NCBI RefSeq assembly: GCF_958979055.1
Contig: NC_084897.1
Coordinates: 21,305,628-21,369,627, forward strand
Direction: 5' to 3'
Length of the DNA stretch: 64,000 bases
Origin: Alnus glutinosa
Lineage: Eukaryota > Streptophyta > Magnoliopsida > Fagales > Betulaceae
Both the position numbers and the translations under genes were made by a program. Below, in pieces: positions 24,801 through 36,366 of this stretch (its first letter is position 1; every line of letters begins with the position of its first letter). The notes under the pieces were generated by a model. That model worked only from the letters and a program-made list of their open reading frames with translations, was not told the origin of the DNA and ran no database searches.

Positions 24801-24942
24801 GTTCAAATGAAACACAAAACATGCAATCGTATGTTCTGCACTGTTTGATTAATCTTTTAATTTGATTTTATTTCGAGTCTGTCAGTGTGAAACCTTTTTA
24901 ATTCGTAGTTATAGTGACTTTACTTTCTCTGGTTTCAGGTAA
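21476..24942 (+). CDS. CYCH1: cyclin H, CDK-activating kinase/TFIIH subunit
   Basis: Fourteen exons: 21476-21535, 21910-21960, 22058-22136, 22264-22382, 22475-22548, 22800-22920, 23040-23108, 23324-23365, 23819-23896, 23993-24051, 24300-24384, 24569-24657, 24757-24828, 24939-24942. They join in phase into 333 residues. The protein starts [20 protein letters not shown], the cyclin H hallmark. The first cyclin fold holds [20 protein letters not shown] and [10 protein letters not shown]; the second holds [12 protein letters not shown] and [10 protein letters not shown]; a Lys-rich tail ([15 protein letters not shown]) follows. The usual plant length is close to this (from memory 336 in Arabidopsis). 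Cyclin H activates CDKD kinases, which phosphorylate cell-cycle CDKs and the RNA polymerase II tail. Intron 6 has a GC donor (CAG/GCATGG). The last exon contributes only the end of a Ser codon and the TAA stop. No disabling change was seen. Confidence 0.93.
21862..21897 (+). repeat. poly(T) tract in intron 1 of cyclin H
   Basis: A run of about 30 T shortly before the acceptor of exon 2. Confidence 0.9.
22921..23039 (+). other. GC-AG intron in cyclin H gene
   Basis: Exon 6 must end at CAG (VYQ) and exon 7 must start AGTTTAGAA (SLEF) to keep the conserved VYQSLEFDL, so the intron begins GCATGG and ends TTTTTGCAG. GC-AG introns are a known minor class. Confidence 0.75.
23558..23675 (+). repeat. 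perfect 59-bp tandem duplication in intron 8
   Basis: The unit beginning ATCTTAGTGCATGATTACC and ending TTGATTAATTGTTCAG occurs twice, head to tail, with no difference seen. This implies a recent duplication. Confidence 0.95.
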
Positions 24943-26882
24943 TGTATCTTGGTATCTCACCATGAAGCTGGCTCATTTCAGAGTCCTCGAGCAAGAATAG
25001 GTGCATTTTGAAGTGAAATTTCTTACCTATTCTGTAATCAGTATTCTATTTTTCTCATTTATGGCCATTGTTTTGTTCTGAAACCAATTAATTAAATTTT
25101 GTTTAGCATCAAAATATATCATGGGTAAACCTTTATATATACTATTATACCATGACCGAGCACTGTACCGTTGCCACAGTTTGATCTCCATTATACCATG
25201 ACCGAGCACTTGGGGAGATCTATAATTATTATATCATTATAGGACAGTTTTCCTCCAAACTAGGTTGGAGGAACCTCCTCCAAACATGGTCCATAAAAAT
25301 ATTATGCGTCATTTTACACGTGAGAAGTATATGCTTTTTTTAATTGCAATGGCAAAGTTGGAAGAGCAAATGCGTTTTTAATAAAATTCTTTCAACTTTG
25401 TCCTTCAAATTAAAAAAAAGTATGTGTATCTCACATGTAAAGAAACACATGGCATTTTTATATACTGGATTGGAAGAAGTTATGGTTTAGAGGAAATCTT
25501 TGTCCATCATTATACATAATATATGCGTACATATTTCAATGATCACTTCATTTGTTAGAACTTAGCTCGTAATAGAGCATAATATCATAAGAGTAAGGCT
25601 ATGCTGACATAATATTGTCAATCTACCCTTAAATCAGTTATCGTTAACAAAAAAAAAAAATTAAATGGTGAATTGGCATATGCCATATCAGAATAGTGGA
25701 ATAGCGTTGTGATATATAATATTACTCTTATCATAATAAACTTTCTTTGCTAATTTCACAAAGCCGTGTGTAAGTAATATTGAATTTTGAAAATAATTCT
25801 AGCATGTATAAGTAGAAGCTGTTAACTCCCTTGTAACCCTTCTCTCATTTGAATAAAAAAAAGAAAGAAAAAAAAGAGAAAGAATTTGAATCTGTTAACA
25901 TTATGGAATCAGTTTATGATACAACCTTAAATTTCCTAAAACTGCGAAAGCAATGTCAGTTTCATGGTGGCCGTATGTCAATCCCATCAAAATGTTAATT
26001 TCGCCCATTAGATAATCATAAAAAATTGCAAAAAAAAATGGCCTTTTTGAAAGTCACTAAGAGTGGCTGGCATAAGATCCATACTACTCCCAATATTTCT
26101 CTCGTTCTCCTCTCTCTATCTTAAGAGGTAAAATCTTCGTTTGAGAGGGGAGAGAGAGGGAAATTGGGAGGATATAAGGGCATTCACGTTGGTTAGTCAA
26201 AATAGTAAAAAAAAAATAAAATTATTTTAGCTAGGCTTATAGCAAAAATTAGCAAAAGAAGAGCCTCATCAGGCTAGTTATTTTGGCCAAGGAATTAGCT
26301 GCTAATTTGTTGAGCACCGTAACTTTAAAAAAAAAATAAATACATATATTCTCTCTTGTTTAATACATAAGATTTTTTGCAGACACCGAATGTTTCACTT
26401 GCATCGGTGATTGGACAACTAATTTTTTTTTTTTTTTTTTGGGTCAGGTAAATTTCATAAGTGGTCTCTCACAATTATTTGTCTGAATCGTAAATTAGTC
26501 CAATAAAGATGGTGTTATTTATTAGTAACCTACATTAAAACCTATCAAGATTGTGATCGATAGATAAAAGGATAAAAGTACCGCTTGTTAAAATGTATAT
26601 AAGAGACGCTATAGTATTTTTCAAAAAAAAAAAAAAAGAAAAAAGAAGAGGAAAAGAGACGTTATAGTAAAAAAGTAACAGAAAAGGGGTTTTTTTTTTT
26701 TTTTTTTCTTTAAAATTTTTTGTCAGCCCGGCAGGGGAAAACAAAAGAAAGAAAAAAGGCAATAAAAGTTTTGGCACGGAGCACATTGGAGAAGTACAGA
26801 ACGGATTAGAACGACGCCGTTACAATCTTCTTCTTAAACCCAGGAAGCACCAACGAAGAACTTGAAGAAGCGAAGAGCTTAA
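24943..26882. other. intergenic between cyclin H and small gene; MITE remnants
   Basis: A 20-base direct repeat (TTATACCATGACCGAGCACT) occurs at about 25148 and 25193. At 25590-25735 an element starting AGAGTAAGGCTATGCTGAC and ending TATAATATTACTCTT looks like another copy of the MITE family at 36434 and 37464. GA- and T-rich runs are frequent. No gene was seen. Just upstream of 26883 is a GAAG-rich leader. Confidence 0.45.
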
Positions 26883-27187
26883 ATGGCGTGCTTGCTCTCC
26901 ATAAGCTTTTCCACGCCTCTCCGTACTACACCAATCCTACTCCAGGTATTTCCCTTTTAGTAGCAAGCCTCTCATTCAAACCCTTAAGTTTTTATTAAAA
27001 TGTTCCTCTCCAAACCCCTGTTTGGTTGCTGAGAAAAATGTCAGAAAACTATTCAATGTCTAGGAGACAAGGACACGAAAAGATCCACATACACCCCCCA
27101 AAAAAAAAGATAGAGTGGAACTCCACCCAAGCGACCTAATTACAGCTACTGTAATTTACTTAGTTGGCTTCCTTTTTTTTTTTTTTT

Positions 27188-27242
<55 letters not shown>

Positions 27243-29519
27243 TTTAGAAGCATACTCTCTGAGAAAATATAGAAGATGGAGACATGGGAAATGAGAAAAA
27301 AGCCATTTAATTAAATCTTAAATATGAAGGGCACTTAGTCTTGGACAAGTATATTTGTCATTGCTTACCCTTAACAGCAAATACAACGAGGCTGATAATT
27401 GAACCATGAGCATGATAAATCAAAAGAATTAAGCTTCATAGTCCCCCTGACCCAGACTGTTTCATGGGACATTTTGTTTTTTAAAGCTGGTGGTGGATTA
27501 CAAACTTTTGGACCTTTACTGGATCACAGAAAAACCTGAGTTTTGTGTTATTACTAATTAATGGTAGGGGAACTATCTAGAAATATTTATGCTTTGTCAA
27601 TCAGATCTTGTGTGCAACAGTTAGTTGTTATTGGTCTTTGTATGTTTGAGTGCTGTTTGCTACTATGCGTAACTGATTGTGTAAATGATTCTTTTTCTAT
27701 CAAACACTTGGATCACCTTCTTGGCAGCCACTGGTGCTGGGTAACTAACCAGGGATTGCATCTAATTCATGACTCATTGCCTTTTGTAATGGCTTAAATC
27801 TATTGTTTTTTCCTTATTTAATTCTTTAACCTTTTGTTGATGGCGGCTGACATAATGGCTTATAAAGATTGCTCAGTCACCAAAAGTTGGTTTCCTGTAT
27901 CGCTAGATTGATTATTAGTCAATTATCAAAATTTGGTGTTTTGTATCACCAGTTTGATTTATCCTAAGTATGGGGTTTCCCTTTACGCTGTCGTTCAAGT
28001 TTTATCAATTAAAGTGTAGAACCATGTCCTAACAGTTCTCAATTTTCAAAAAGTTCTGCTTAATATTGTTGCTTACACATATGCTTTGCTTGATGTTTTA
28101 TTAATGGCACAATGTGTGTCTGGTATTTTATGCTGATTGTTGGGATTTGTATCCAGGAGGTACATCTGAGAAAATTATCTCTAAATAGACTCTTAAGCCA
28201 AGCAAATGCCAGAACAGGTTTTCTTTCTCTATCCCCTTGCTCATGTATTGTTTATGCAACCTGTTTGCATTATTTAACGCGCACATGATCGCGACTTGCT
28301 TTTGATTTTTATCCTGGCTGAACTGTAGTCCAGCACTCACCTTTGTTCTTGGAAACTGTATACATTTGAAAGAAAAAGAGGATTATCATTAGTTTTTACT
28401 TTAAAATTCAGCTACCCTATGAGTGAATTAGCTCATGGTTTACCACTTCAAATCATAAAAAGCTTGAACCCAGGCATTTTGGTGGAGGCATAAAGGTTTT
28501 ATCTTCATGCTTTTACTTGCTGATTCTGTCACCGTGGAAGTAAGTTTAACTCTCAGAATTTACAATAGTAATTTACCAAAGTTGATACTGTGAGTGAACC
28601 GTACTTTACTTAAAAGTATTAGGTTGCTGTATAACTTGGATTTTAACTGTAATCATCTTCTTGTTTGAATTAATTCAAATTGGCTGCTTAAAGCCAGAAC
28701 CAGGCTTATCTCTCGTTGGATGTACCCAACCTAAACCCTGGTTAGGATCAATTCGTTGGTTTAGAGTTGAAAGTGTAATTTGTTTTCCTATAATCTGCAT
28801 CTATCTTTTTTATTTTTTTAGTGCCTTGATAGAAGCGTCCATTACTAAGACATGAACATGGAAAATTTGTTACACTTAATAAAATGGAAGAAGGTGAATA
28901 TCTTGTGAAGATAATTTTGATATGTGCATCGATCTATTAAGCATAATAAGATCCAGCTTAGGTCAGATTAAACTGTCTAAATTTTTGGGACGTTTTCAGT
29001 TCAAGCCCCCACATCAGGGCTAGAAACTCAGGGAAGTTCCTTCTAATTAATTCAAAAGCAAGTGCTTATCTTCATTGAATGAGTTTCTGTGAAGCAAAAA
29101 AAAAAAGAAACTTGCAATCACAATGAATAACAGATCAGAAGGGTATTGTGTTATTGGTAGGAGGACCGATATCAAGTTCCAAAAATAGCAAAATGGATTG
29201 ATTGTAGAGGATTTCATGTTACATAGAACATTTGAACAACCTCGTTTGTGCTCGTCTTTTTAAGCTGATAGTGTGAATTACTTTTGCAGCACCAACGTTT
29301 CTTGCCATCTGCAATATTGCTAATAAAGGCATATTTTCAATGAACCGGATCTATCGACATCACTTTTTGACACCCACGAGAGGTCGTTCTGAAATTGATT
29401 CTTGCCCTTGGAATGTAGGTTCTTGTGCCAATTATATGGTAATAGCTGGTTATTGGGTGGGACCTGATCTTGATGATGGTTGGGGATTTGTTGAAGCTTT
29501 TATCTATCAAATTACTTGA
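26883..29519 (+). CDS. small three-exon gene, plastid-type N-terminus, function unknown
   Basis: Exons 26883-26945, 28157-28217 and 29290-29519 join in phase into 117 residues and end with TGA. The protein starts MACLLSISFSTPLRTTPILL, rich in Ser, Thr, Leu and Arg and poor in acidic residues for about 40 positions, as in chloroplast transit peptides. The C-terminal part holds SCPWNVGSCANYMVIAGYWV and DDGWGFVEAFIYQIT, with four Trp and two Cys. All four splice sites are canonical. I do not recognise the family. Intron 1 (1.2 kb) contains a (TA)n run at 27193-27236. The model rests on splice signals only; the third exon could be longer or split differently. Confidence 0.55.
27176..27237 (+). 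repeat. poly(T) followed by (TA)n microsatellite
   Basis: About 17 T, then about 22 TA units, inside intron 1 of the small gene. Confidence 0.95.
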
Positions 29520-29879
29520 TTTTTGGCTTATTTTACTTACCTAATTACTAGATATATGGATGTTGAATATATATGGGTGGAACATGGGGCCATGATCCAT
29601 GCCAAATTGTTTTGCTCATGGGAAGATTGTGGTCCAAGCAGAAGTAGAAACATCTCTTTATAAAACATCCAAATAGCATTAGCAAATATTTACAAACGCC
29701 GCTGATTATAGGAAAAGGAGGTGTTAGGATACTTGGTGGCCCGATCTTTTGTAAAGAGTAGGAGCAAAGCTTCAAGGACAAAGAATCTTTACCGAGTTCC
29801 CTTGTTCTTTGAGTTTTTGGGAAAGACTTTCATCTTATTATATTGAAAAACAGTACACATATATGTTCTCCTTAAATTA

Positions 29880-30530
29880 CTATGCATTCCATTGTCAATG
29901 TCTCTCTCCCCTCCCAAAACTATTAATTGAGTCAATATATTCCCATACTATAAAAAATTGTCAATAATGTCCCCAAGGCCAATAAAAAGACAAGAATGAC
30001 TTTAAAAAAAATTCAGTAAGATAAAAATACCCTTATAAATTTGATATAAAAAAAAAAAAAAAAAAAAACAAAAAAATATTTAAATAAAAAAGAGGTTTCA
30101 AGAGTTGGTTGACGAATCACCTCCAAATGGCCAGGAGGTGGTTCATCTACCCCTCCTATATATATTTTAATAAATGGATGGCCGAACAACTTCCAAATGA
30201 CTAGGAAGTGATTTGACTACTCATAGATGTGGCTGAAGGAGATGCATGAACCACCCCTAGATGTGGTAGAAAGGGGTGGCCGAACCACCCCATATTTGGG
30301 GGTGGTTCGGCCACCCCTTCATTTTTGAAAAATAAAAAAATAAAAATTTTGAGGGGTTGGCCAAACCACCCTTGGAAACCTCCTATTTTTTAGTTTGTCT
30401 GTTTTTTATTTTTTATTTTTATTTTATTTTTATTCTTAAAAATAAAAATAAAAATTATGAATGGTAATTTTGTTATTGGGGGATTTTGACTATTTTTGAT
30501 AGCTTGGAAATGGGTGACATCGACAATGTG
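29880..30530. mobile_element. MITE with GTGGCCGAACCACCCC palindromes
   Basis: The left part (TTGTCAATGTC, CCATACTATAAAAAATTG, TCAATAATGTCCCC) is matched loosely in reverse on the right (GGGGGATTTTGACTATT, GGGTGACATCGACAATG). The centre holds GGTGGCCGAACCACCCC and GGGTGGTTCGGCCACCCC in opposite orientation, which makes a strong potential hairpin. It is of the same class as 20436-21168 but has different terminal sequence. The ends are approximate. Confidence 0.5.
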
Positions 30531-31560
30531 GTGATAATTTGAGAAGATATGTTATATTTGAGAAGCTAGATATGAAGTTTTGACATAGCTTGTTATGTCT
30601 GTTTCCTTGGAAGTTTTGAACTGCTTGTAATTTAAAGTAATGACGCCGGTTTAAGTTTAAGCTATTTGAAATTAAGTGGGTTTACGTGAGTTCACTTGAA
30701 ATCAAGAACCATTTTTTGAATGATCGATTGAGTTAATTGTTTGATGCCCCCTGCACATTAGTTATTTGAATGATTTAACTTAAAATAATATGTTTATTAA
30801 TGGATAAAACAAAAAAAATAAAATTGATTATGCTGCAATTCCAGAATAACCATTTTTTTCTTTTCCAAATTTTTTAAACTTTCGACACTTACATGCGCCA
30901 GGAATAACGGAAGCGTTTATAAAACATGCAGACATTTTTTTATTTATTAATTTTTTTAATCTTTTTTTTTTTTTTTTTTTTTTTAATTTTTGTAGTGGAA
31001 ATTTAACTGAACTGGTTTTCAATCTTATATTTTCGTTTACAATTAATGATCGAGCTCCCCATATAGATTGTGAGTGTCCTTCACTGTTGCCGAAGAGCCG
31101 GCCAGTTTGCAGTGACAGACAAGAAATGTACGTACGTAGTGTCAAGTGTGAGAATGTTATTGAGCTCGATACCGCAAATCCATGGTCGGAGTTCATGGAA
31201 GCAGTATTCAGTCACGGAAACCGTCATATATATTAGCAGTAGTATGTATATATATATATTGTTGTACGTAGTCCCAGGTTGTTTGATGTTTTCGAAATTA
31301 ATTCTATCAAGAAAACCCATCACATAGTACGTACTACTGCATTGGTATAATTAGTCCTAAATTTTGAACTTTTCAACAATATTGTCGTCCTTGTTAATGG
31401 ACATGCATCATCAAATTAACAATGCTGACTTTGTTTGAGGTTTCCAAAATTATTCTATGCAGAAAATCACCACGTAGTACTGCAATGTCTTAGTCGGTTG
31501 TTAGGTTTTTTCTGCTTTTGAATCAATTAATCAACTATATAAAATATATAGTCTACTAAC
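30531..31560. other. intergenic, no gene recognised
   Basis: Contains a poly(T) run at 30961-30984 and short TA runs. Open frames on both strands between 30828 and 31327 have no recognisable domain, and I could not support any as a gene. Confidence 0.5.
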
Positions 31561-31569
31561 ATGCACATC

Positions 31570-31880
31570 ATGCTCCCTCTCCCTCTTCCTCTCCCTGATT
31601 CGAATGATCAACAAGCACAAAACACAGAAAAATAATAGATATACTCTTTGGAGGAGGGAGCCGTAACTTTTAATGGCTACTTCGAGAGAGCTGTAATCTT
31701 CATTGCACAGTAAACTGTATTATACCAAATAATAATCATCATGCATCGATCATTCTTCATTAATAATCCATCTTTAAATAGATGAGCAATACTAACTAGC
31801 AATTAAAATATGACTCTTAAACTCTTTAACTGACCGACTAAGAATAAGACTGACTCTATTAACTCTAGATTAGAACGTAC
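31570..31880 (-). mobile_element. solo-LTR-like retroelement fragment
   Basis: Read on the minus strand it contains TTTGGTATAATACAGTTTAC, CTCTCTCGAAGTAG and GAGTTAATAGAGTCAGTCTT in an order that matches the plus-strand copy at 54655-55030. The element is diverged and lies just left of a MITE. No internal region accompanies it. Confidence 0.55.
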
Positions 31881-31933
31881 TCTAAGGATCTGTTTGGGTT
31901 TGCGATTTCAAAAAGTGCGATTTAAAAAAAAAA

Positions 31934-32505
31934 TGATGTATGATGGAGTTTACTAATATTTTCGGTGAAAACGAAAATAGAAAAAACGTCAAAAATAATA
32001 TTGGAGCAGCACTGCTTAATTAGGAGTTTACCTGTTCGCAGACAACGGAAGTACAAAAGGAAAGACTTGATCATCAAGCCAAGAGTTTATTTTATTTTAT
32101 TTCCTTATTAGAATTAAGACTTTATTTCATTTACTTATTAGGACTAGATTTACTTTATTTATTTCTTTTCCTTATTAGAATTAGATTTACTTTTACTACT
32201 AGAATAACGTTTACTTTTATTTTGTAATATTTTCAGTTTTAGGAATAGGTTTACTTTTACTATTAGGATTATGATTACTTTCTCTAAAAGTATTTATCTT
32301 CTATAAATAGGCTTGCTTGCTATGTAAAAGACTCAATTGAATTGTTATAAAATCAGAGAATTTTCTCTCAAATACTCTGTGGAGTTTTATCTTTCTTTTA
32401 GCCTGCGAGCTTGTTTTATCTTTTTGGGTAAAAGACGAAGACGCTTCTCCTTGCAGTATTAAAGATACTGCTCTTGATTAGTTACCTTAGTCTTCCGCTA
32501 CGTCA
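31934..32505 (+). repeat. left LTR
   Basis: Begins TGATGTATGATGG and ends TTCCGCTACGTCA. A likely promoter TATA sequence (TTCTATAAATAGGC) lies near 32300, with the transcript start region after it. Confidence 0.85.
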
Positions 32506-32584
32506 ATTGGTATCAAAGCAGGTTTTATTCTGATCATAGCCAATCAGCGCAAAGGTTACTAACTTCTCCAACAACGCCGCTTGT

Positions 32585-33103
32585 ATGGGAGGGACTCTTT
32601 TGAGAGCCAAATTCATAGGGTATCCGAGCCGGTGTTATCCGGATTCGATGGACAACTTATACTATAGTAACAACTTCTATAACGACGCTGTTCGTGACAG
32701 GGAGGTTGTTTCGAGAGCCGAATTCCAAGAATTTCGGCAGGTGATACGACAAGAGATGCGACAGATGCGAGAGATGATGAAGCGCATGTACATGGGTTCT
32801 ATTTGTAATCGTAGGGAAAATCTTGTCCATAATGATGATGGGATCCGAGTGAAGCCTACTTGCCACCAACGACTTGCACTCACAAACCGAGCACCGGTCT
32901 ATGAAGATCTTAGTGACGATAATGTAAGTTGTGTTCAACCTGTTTCTAACCATATTTATGAATCTCCAAATATGAAACTCATATATGAAGAGAATGTTAC
33001 TTACAGTGAAAAAGTGGAGTTGTTGTTAGAGAAACAATATGTGCAACCACAACCATTGGTTTCAACTATTGTACAAGTGGAAGAATATCCACCACAAGTG
33101 TAG
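32585..33103 (+). CDS. internal ORF of LTR element, gag-like spacer protein
   Basis: An open frame of 172 codons starts MGGTLLRAKFIGYPSRCY, with a charged helical part (FRQVIRQEMRQMREMMKRMY, residues about 50-70) like the variable region before gag in plant gypsy-type polyproteins. No zinc knuckle or enzyme motif is present. It may be a relic rather than a functional protein. Confidence 0.4.
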   Translation: MGGTLLRAKFIGYPSRCYPDSMDNLYYSNNFYNDAVRDREVVSRAEFQEFRQVIRQEMRQMREMMKRMYMGSICNRRENLVHNDDGIRVKPTCHQRLALTNRAPVYEDLSDDNVSCVQPVSNHIYESPNMKLIYEENVTYSEKVELLLEKQYVQPQPLVSTIVQVEEYPPQV

Positions 33104-33205
33104 CTCATCACGATTACCACAGAAATAAACAACAATGGTGATTCCTTTGAAGAGAACCATAAATTTGAAGATGACATCAAAGGAAAAATATTTGGAGAAA
33201 TTTTT

Positions 33206-33390
33206 ATGGAAGGAGACGAAAAGGAAAAGTCGTATCTTAGCGCTATCTACATAGATTTATCCAAGTATCTTTCTCCAGAAGAGCCACACGCTATCTATGT
33301 AGATTTCTCCAAGTATCTGTCATCGGAAGAGCCTTGCATGACATATCGCAAAGAAAATTTGAGGACAACATTTTTTCAAATGGGGGTGTC
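33206..33390 (+). pseudogene. second internal ORF with a repeated peptide
   Basis: The frame carries AIYIDLSKYLSPEEPH followed by AIYVDFSKYLSSEEPC, an approximate 17-residue tandem duplication, and then runs into the right LTR. Function unknown. Confidence 0.35.
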
Positions 33391-33964
33391 TGATGTACGA
33401 CGGAATTTACTAATATTTTCGGTGAAAACGAAAAATAGAAAAAACGTAAAAAATAATATTGGAGCAGCACCGCTTAATTAGAAGTTTACCTGTTCGCAGA
33501 CAATAGAAGTACAAAAGGAAAGACTTGATCGTTAAGCCAAGAGTTTATTTTATTTTATTTCCTTATTAGAATTAAGACTTTATTTCCTTTACTTATTAGG
33601 ACTAGATTTACTTTATTTATTTATTTTCCTTCTTAGGATTAGATTTACTTTTACTACTAGAATAAGGTTTACTTTTATTTTGTAATATTTTCCTTTTTAG
33701 GAATAGGTTTACTCTTACTATTAGGATTAAGATTACTTTCTCTACAAGTATTTTTCTTATATAAATTGGCTTACTTGCTATGTAAAATACTCAATTGAAT
33801 TGTTATAAAATCAGAGATTTCTCTCTCAAATATTCTATGAAGTTTTATCTTTCTTTTAGTCTGCGTGCTTGTTTTATCTTTTTGGGTAGAAGACAGAGAT
33901 GCTTCTCCTTGCAGAATCAAAGACGTTGCTCTTTGATTAGTTACCTTAGTTTTCCACTACGTCA
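33391..33964 (+). repeat. right LTR
   Basis: Begins TGATGTACGACGG and ends TTCCACTACGTCA. It aligns with the left LTR throughout, with scattered substitutions. Confidence 0.85.
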
Positions 33965-34229
33965 AAAAATGTGCGATTTGAAAAAATATTTTTTAAAAAC
34001 TCAGTTAAACGTTTGGCAAAATCGCAATTTGACCTTTAAAATCCTAGGTTAATCTTTAAAATTATGTGTTTTCAAAAAAACACACAATTGTTTGCAATTT
34101 GAAAGAACAGTTTTCTACGTTTTCAAATCGCAATTTTTTAAAAACTCAATTCCCAAATGATTCATTTTTGCGATTTGGTTTAAAATCGCACTTTTTGTCT
34201 ATAAAATCGCAATCCAAAATGCACCCCAA

Positions 34230-35874
34230 CTCTACTAAGAAAAATCGGAATCAAACTCCTTCTTGGATTCTAATACAAATACTAAATAATATATGATCAC
34301 GTGTCTCTCTTACTCACACACATTTTGAGACAATTTCTCTTCTTTTATGTAGGTAATTAAACGTACATAATTATAAGTGTGGGAGGCTCTTCCAGCATAC
34401 CTTTTGTATTAAACGCGCCTTTGATCAGTTAATCTTTTGGAAAGAAGAGAAAAAGAGAGATCATGCAGGGCAAGAATATATATACAGATGATAGTTGAGA
34501 AGTGGTCCCAAGAGCTTAGAGAAATCCTAGGCTGCATGTTGAAACCCTAACTCGATCTGAGCACATTACAATAAACTTTTATGGGGAAATTACCCTAATC
34601 CATATATTTGCATAGGGTGAACTATAAATTAAAGCATGCCAGAGATTGTATTGATGTTCACGATACATCATGTTATGTGTAAAGCCACTTGAACGAATAT
34701 TGTGGTCCCTGCTTCTAGGGTTACCCAAATCCTAAACCTAGTTGTAATGTGCAATGTCTACCCTACTTTGACTAATACACTTAATTAGTTTATAGTATTT
34801 GATTATTATATTAACCTCCTTGATAATATTGCAGTAAATCGATCTCCTAGCTATAGGGAAGTTTATTCAGACAAATCCAGTACTGGAATAATTAGTTAGC
34901 CATGAGATCAGGAGATGATCAGGACTATTAATGTTATAATTAGGTCTTTGAACTGAAATCTTCACTTCTCATTCTCTTCTGCCTTCTCTTTTGGTGATGG
35001 AGAAGCTAGTCCATGCATGCATTTTATACATGATCGACCTGGAACTCTAATAAACACTGGCATGAACAAGGTCTTAATTATCATTCTGGAGGAAATGCTC
35101 AAGAGTTGCGGAAACTAGAAGTGAGAGTATAATTAATTACTTGAGAAATTATACTAAAAGAACCTAAAGAAAGAAACAAAGGAAAAGGAAAAGAAATGAT
35201 ATACATCTTACAGTTGAGAAGGATATATATATATATATATATATATAGGTTTTGTACTGCCTTGATCCCAAATCAAAAACAGAAAGAAATTAAAGAAAAA
35301 GGAATGTGATAAATCAAACAGATTACAGTTTTTGCTCCGCCTTTAATTGATCCCAAATGTATATATACATACGATTAATTAACCATATCTCATTTGCCAA
35401 TGTTCTTCCTTAAATGTTCCTCAGTCTTGATAAAAAGTGAGAGAAGTACTAGTGCTCAATCTTATGATAGAGATGCTGACAATTCCTCTTTATAATTAAG
35501 CTTGCTATTAGTAAGCCAAACTACAAATATTGGTGATCGATCCATCTTCTACAAGTTATGATTACTATCATAACACCAATTAAGATCTGTCATATATAAA
35601 CTGCAAAGTGCAAGAAAAACGACATATATTGTCTTCTACAGAAGTTCCTGTCTTCCTTCACCAAAAGAGAAAAAAAAGAAAAAAGAAAAAAGAGAAAGTG
35701 CGAGAAATAAAGAAAATGAAACGTTAAGTGTTGCAGAAAGATGCAAATTTACCTCAGAAAGATACAAATCTTTCTCAGTTGATTACATCCACATGCCTCC
35801 GGCCAGTACTGATCTTATTCATCGATATATCATCATAATCATCATGACGATATATGTATATATATATATATAGT
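34230..35874. other. downstream flank of NF-YB gene, no gene seen
   Basis: AT-rich, with a (TA)n run at 35225-35246 and another at 35850-35871, just past the NF-YB stop. Possible polyadenylation signals for NF-YB lie on the minus strand here, but none was assigned. Confidence 0.45.
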
Positions 35875-36270
35875 TCAAGATGGTTCTGCTTGAGAGTTGG
35901 CACCCTTCTCAAAAACTCTATAGTTTGATTCTTCATGATTGTCTTGAGTAGAGTTGCCTTTGTTTTGGTTAGCTTTCTGCCTTTCAGCCTCCCTATATTT
36001 ATATAAGTAGCGTACAATAGCCTCAGAATAGTTATCGAACCCTAGAGTACTCAGAGCCCAACAGATATCATCCCCGTTGACAGTCTTGCGATTCTCCTTG
36101 TGACACTTGTCAGATGCCTCAGCTGTCACAAAACTTATGAACTCGGTTGCACATTCTTGCATTGTCTGCTTGCCTTCCTTGGAAATCTTCGCTGTTTGGG
36201 GAAGGACTTGCTTCATGATCCGACCCACGTTTGCAATTGGCAGCATACTCTCTTGCTGATCATCATCCAT
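35875..36270 (-). CDS. NF-YB (HAP3) CCAAT-binding subunit, non-LEC1 type
   Basis: An intronless 131-residue protein. The histone-fold core runs from [20 protein letters not shown] through [40 protein letters not shown] and [19 protein letters not shown] to KYREAER (about residues 10-102). NF-YB pairs with NF-YC in a histone-like dimer, then with NF-YA, to bind CCAAT promoters. A Lys in 'KISKEGK', where LEC1-type proteins carry Asp, places it outside the LEC1 class. The divergent C-terminus ([14 protein letters not shown], then VFEKGANSQ) resembles Arabidopsis NF-YB4. The frame is open upstream to 36336, but only a GTG is there, so the ATG at 36270 is the start. Confidence 0.92.
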   Translation of the reverse strand: MDDDQQESMLPIANVGRIMKQVLPQTAKISKEGKQTMQECATEFISFVTAEASDKCHKENRKTVNGDDICWALSTLGFDNYSEAIVRYLYKYREAERQKANQNKGNSTQDNHEESNYRVFEKGANSQAEPS

Positions 36271-36366
36271 TTCTAGATTTGGATGATCGAAGATAATCAA
36301 ACTTGATCGATCTTCTCGATTAATTAACACAGACACGTTGCTCTCTAGCTTTGATCAGCAGCTCGC

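Larger units (their letters stand above)
31934..33964 (+). mobile_element. short non-autonomous LTR retrotransposon, 2.0 kb, 5-bp target duplication
   Basis: Two direct repeats of about 573 bp (31934-32505 and 33391-33964) start TGATGTA and end CTACGTCA, and AAAAA flanks both sides. Directly after the left repeat, ATTGGTATCAAAGCAGG fits a primer-binding site for initiator Met tRNA. Just before the right repeat, AAATGGGGGTGTC fits a polypurine tract. The internal 0.9 kb has no protease, integrase or reverse transcriptase, so mobility would need enzymes from another element. The LTRs differ at a modest number of places. Confidence 0.88.
31887..34229. mobile_element. hAT-like MITE split by an LTR element
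   Basis: The left end reads GGATCTGTTTGGGTTTGCGA and then TTTCAAAAAGTGCGATTT. The right end, in reverse, reads GGGGTGCATTTTGGATTGCG and then AAAAAGTGCGATTT. Removing the LTR element (31934-33964) leaves a unit of about 310 bp made largely of GCGATTT and AAATCGCA motifs. Flanking ACTCTAA and ACTCTAC suggest an imperfect target duplication of about 8 bp. There is no coding sequence. Confidence 0.65.

Noticed and set aside
30828..31327. Open frames on both strands around 31 kb
   Set aside because: No domain, no convincing splice sites, and they overlap each other.
32657..32953. Minus-strand open frames inside the LTR element
   Set aside because: They are shadows of the plus-strand internal ORF.
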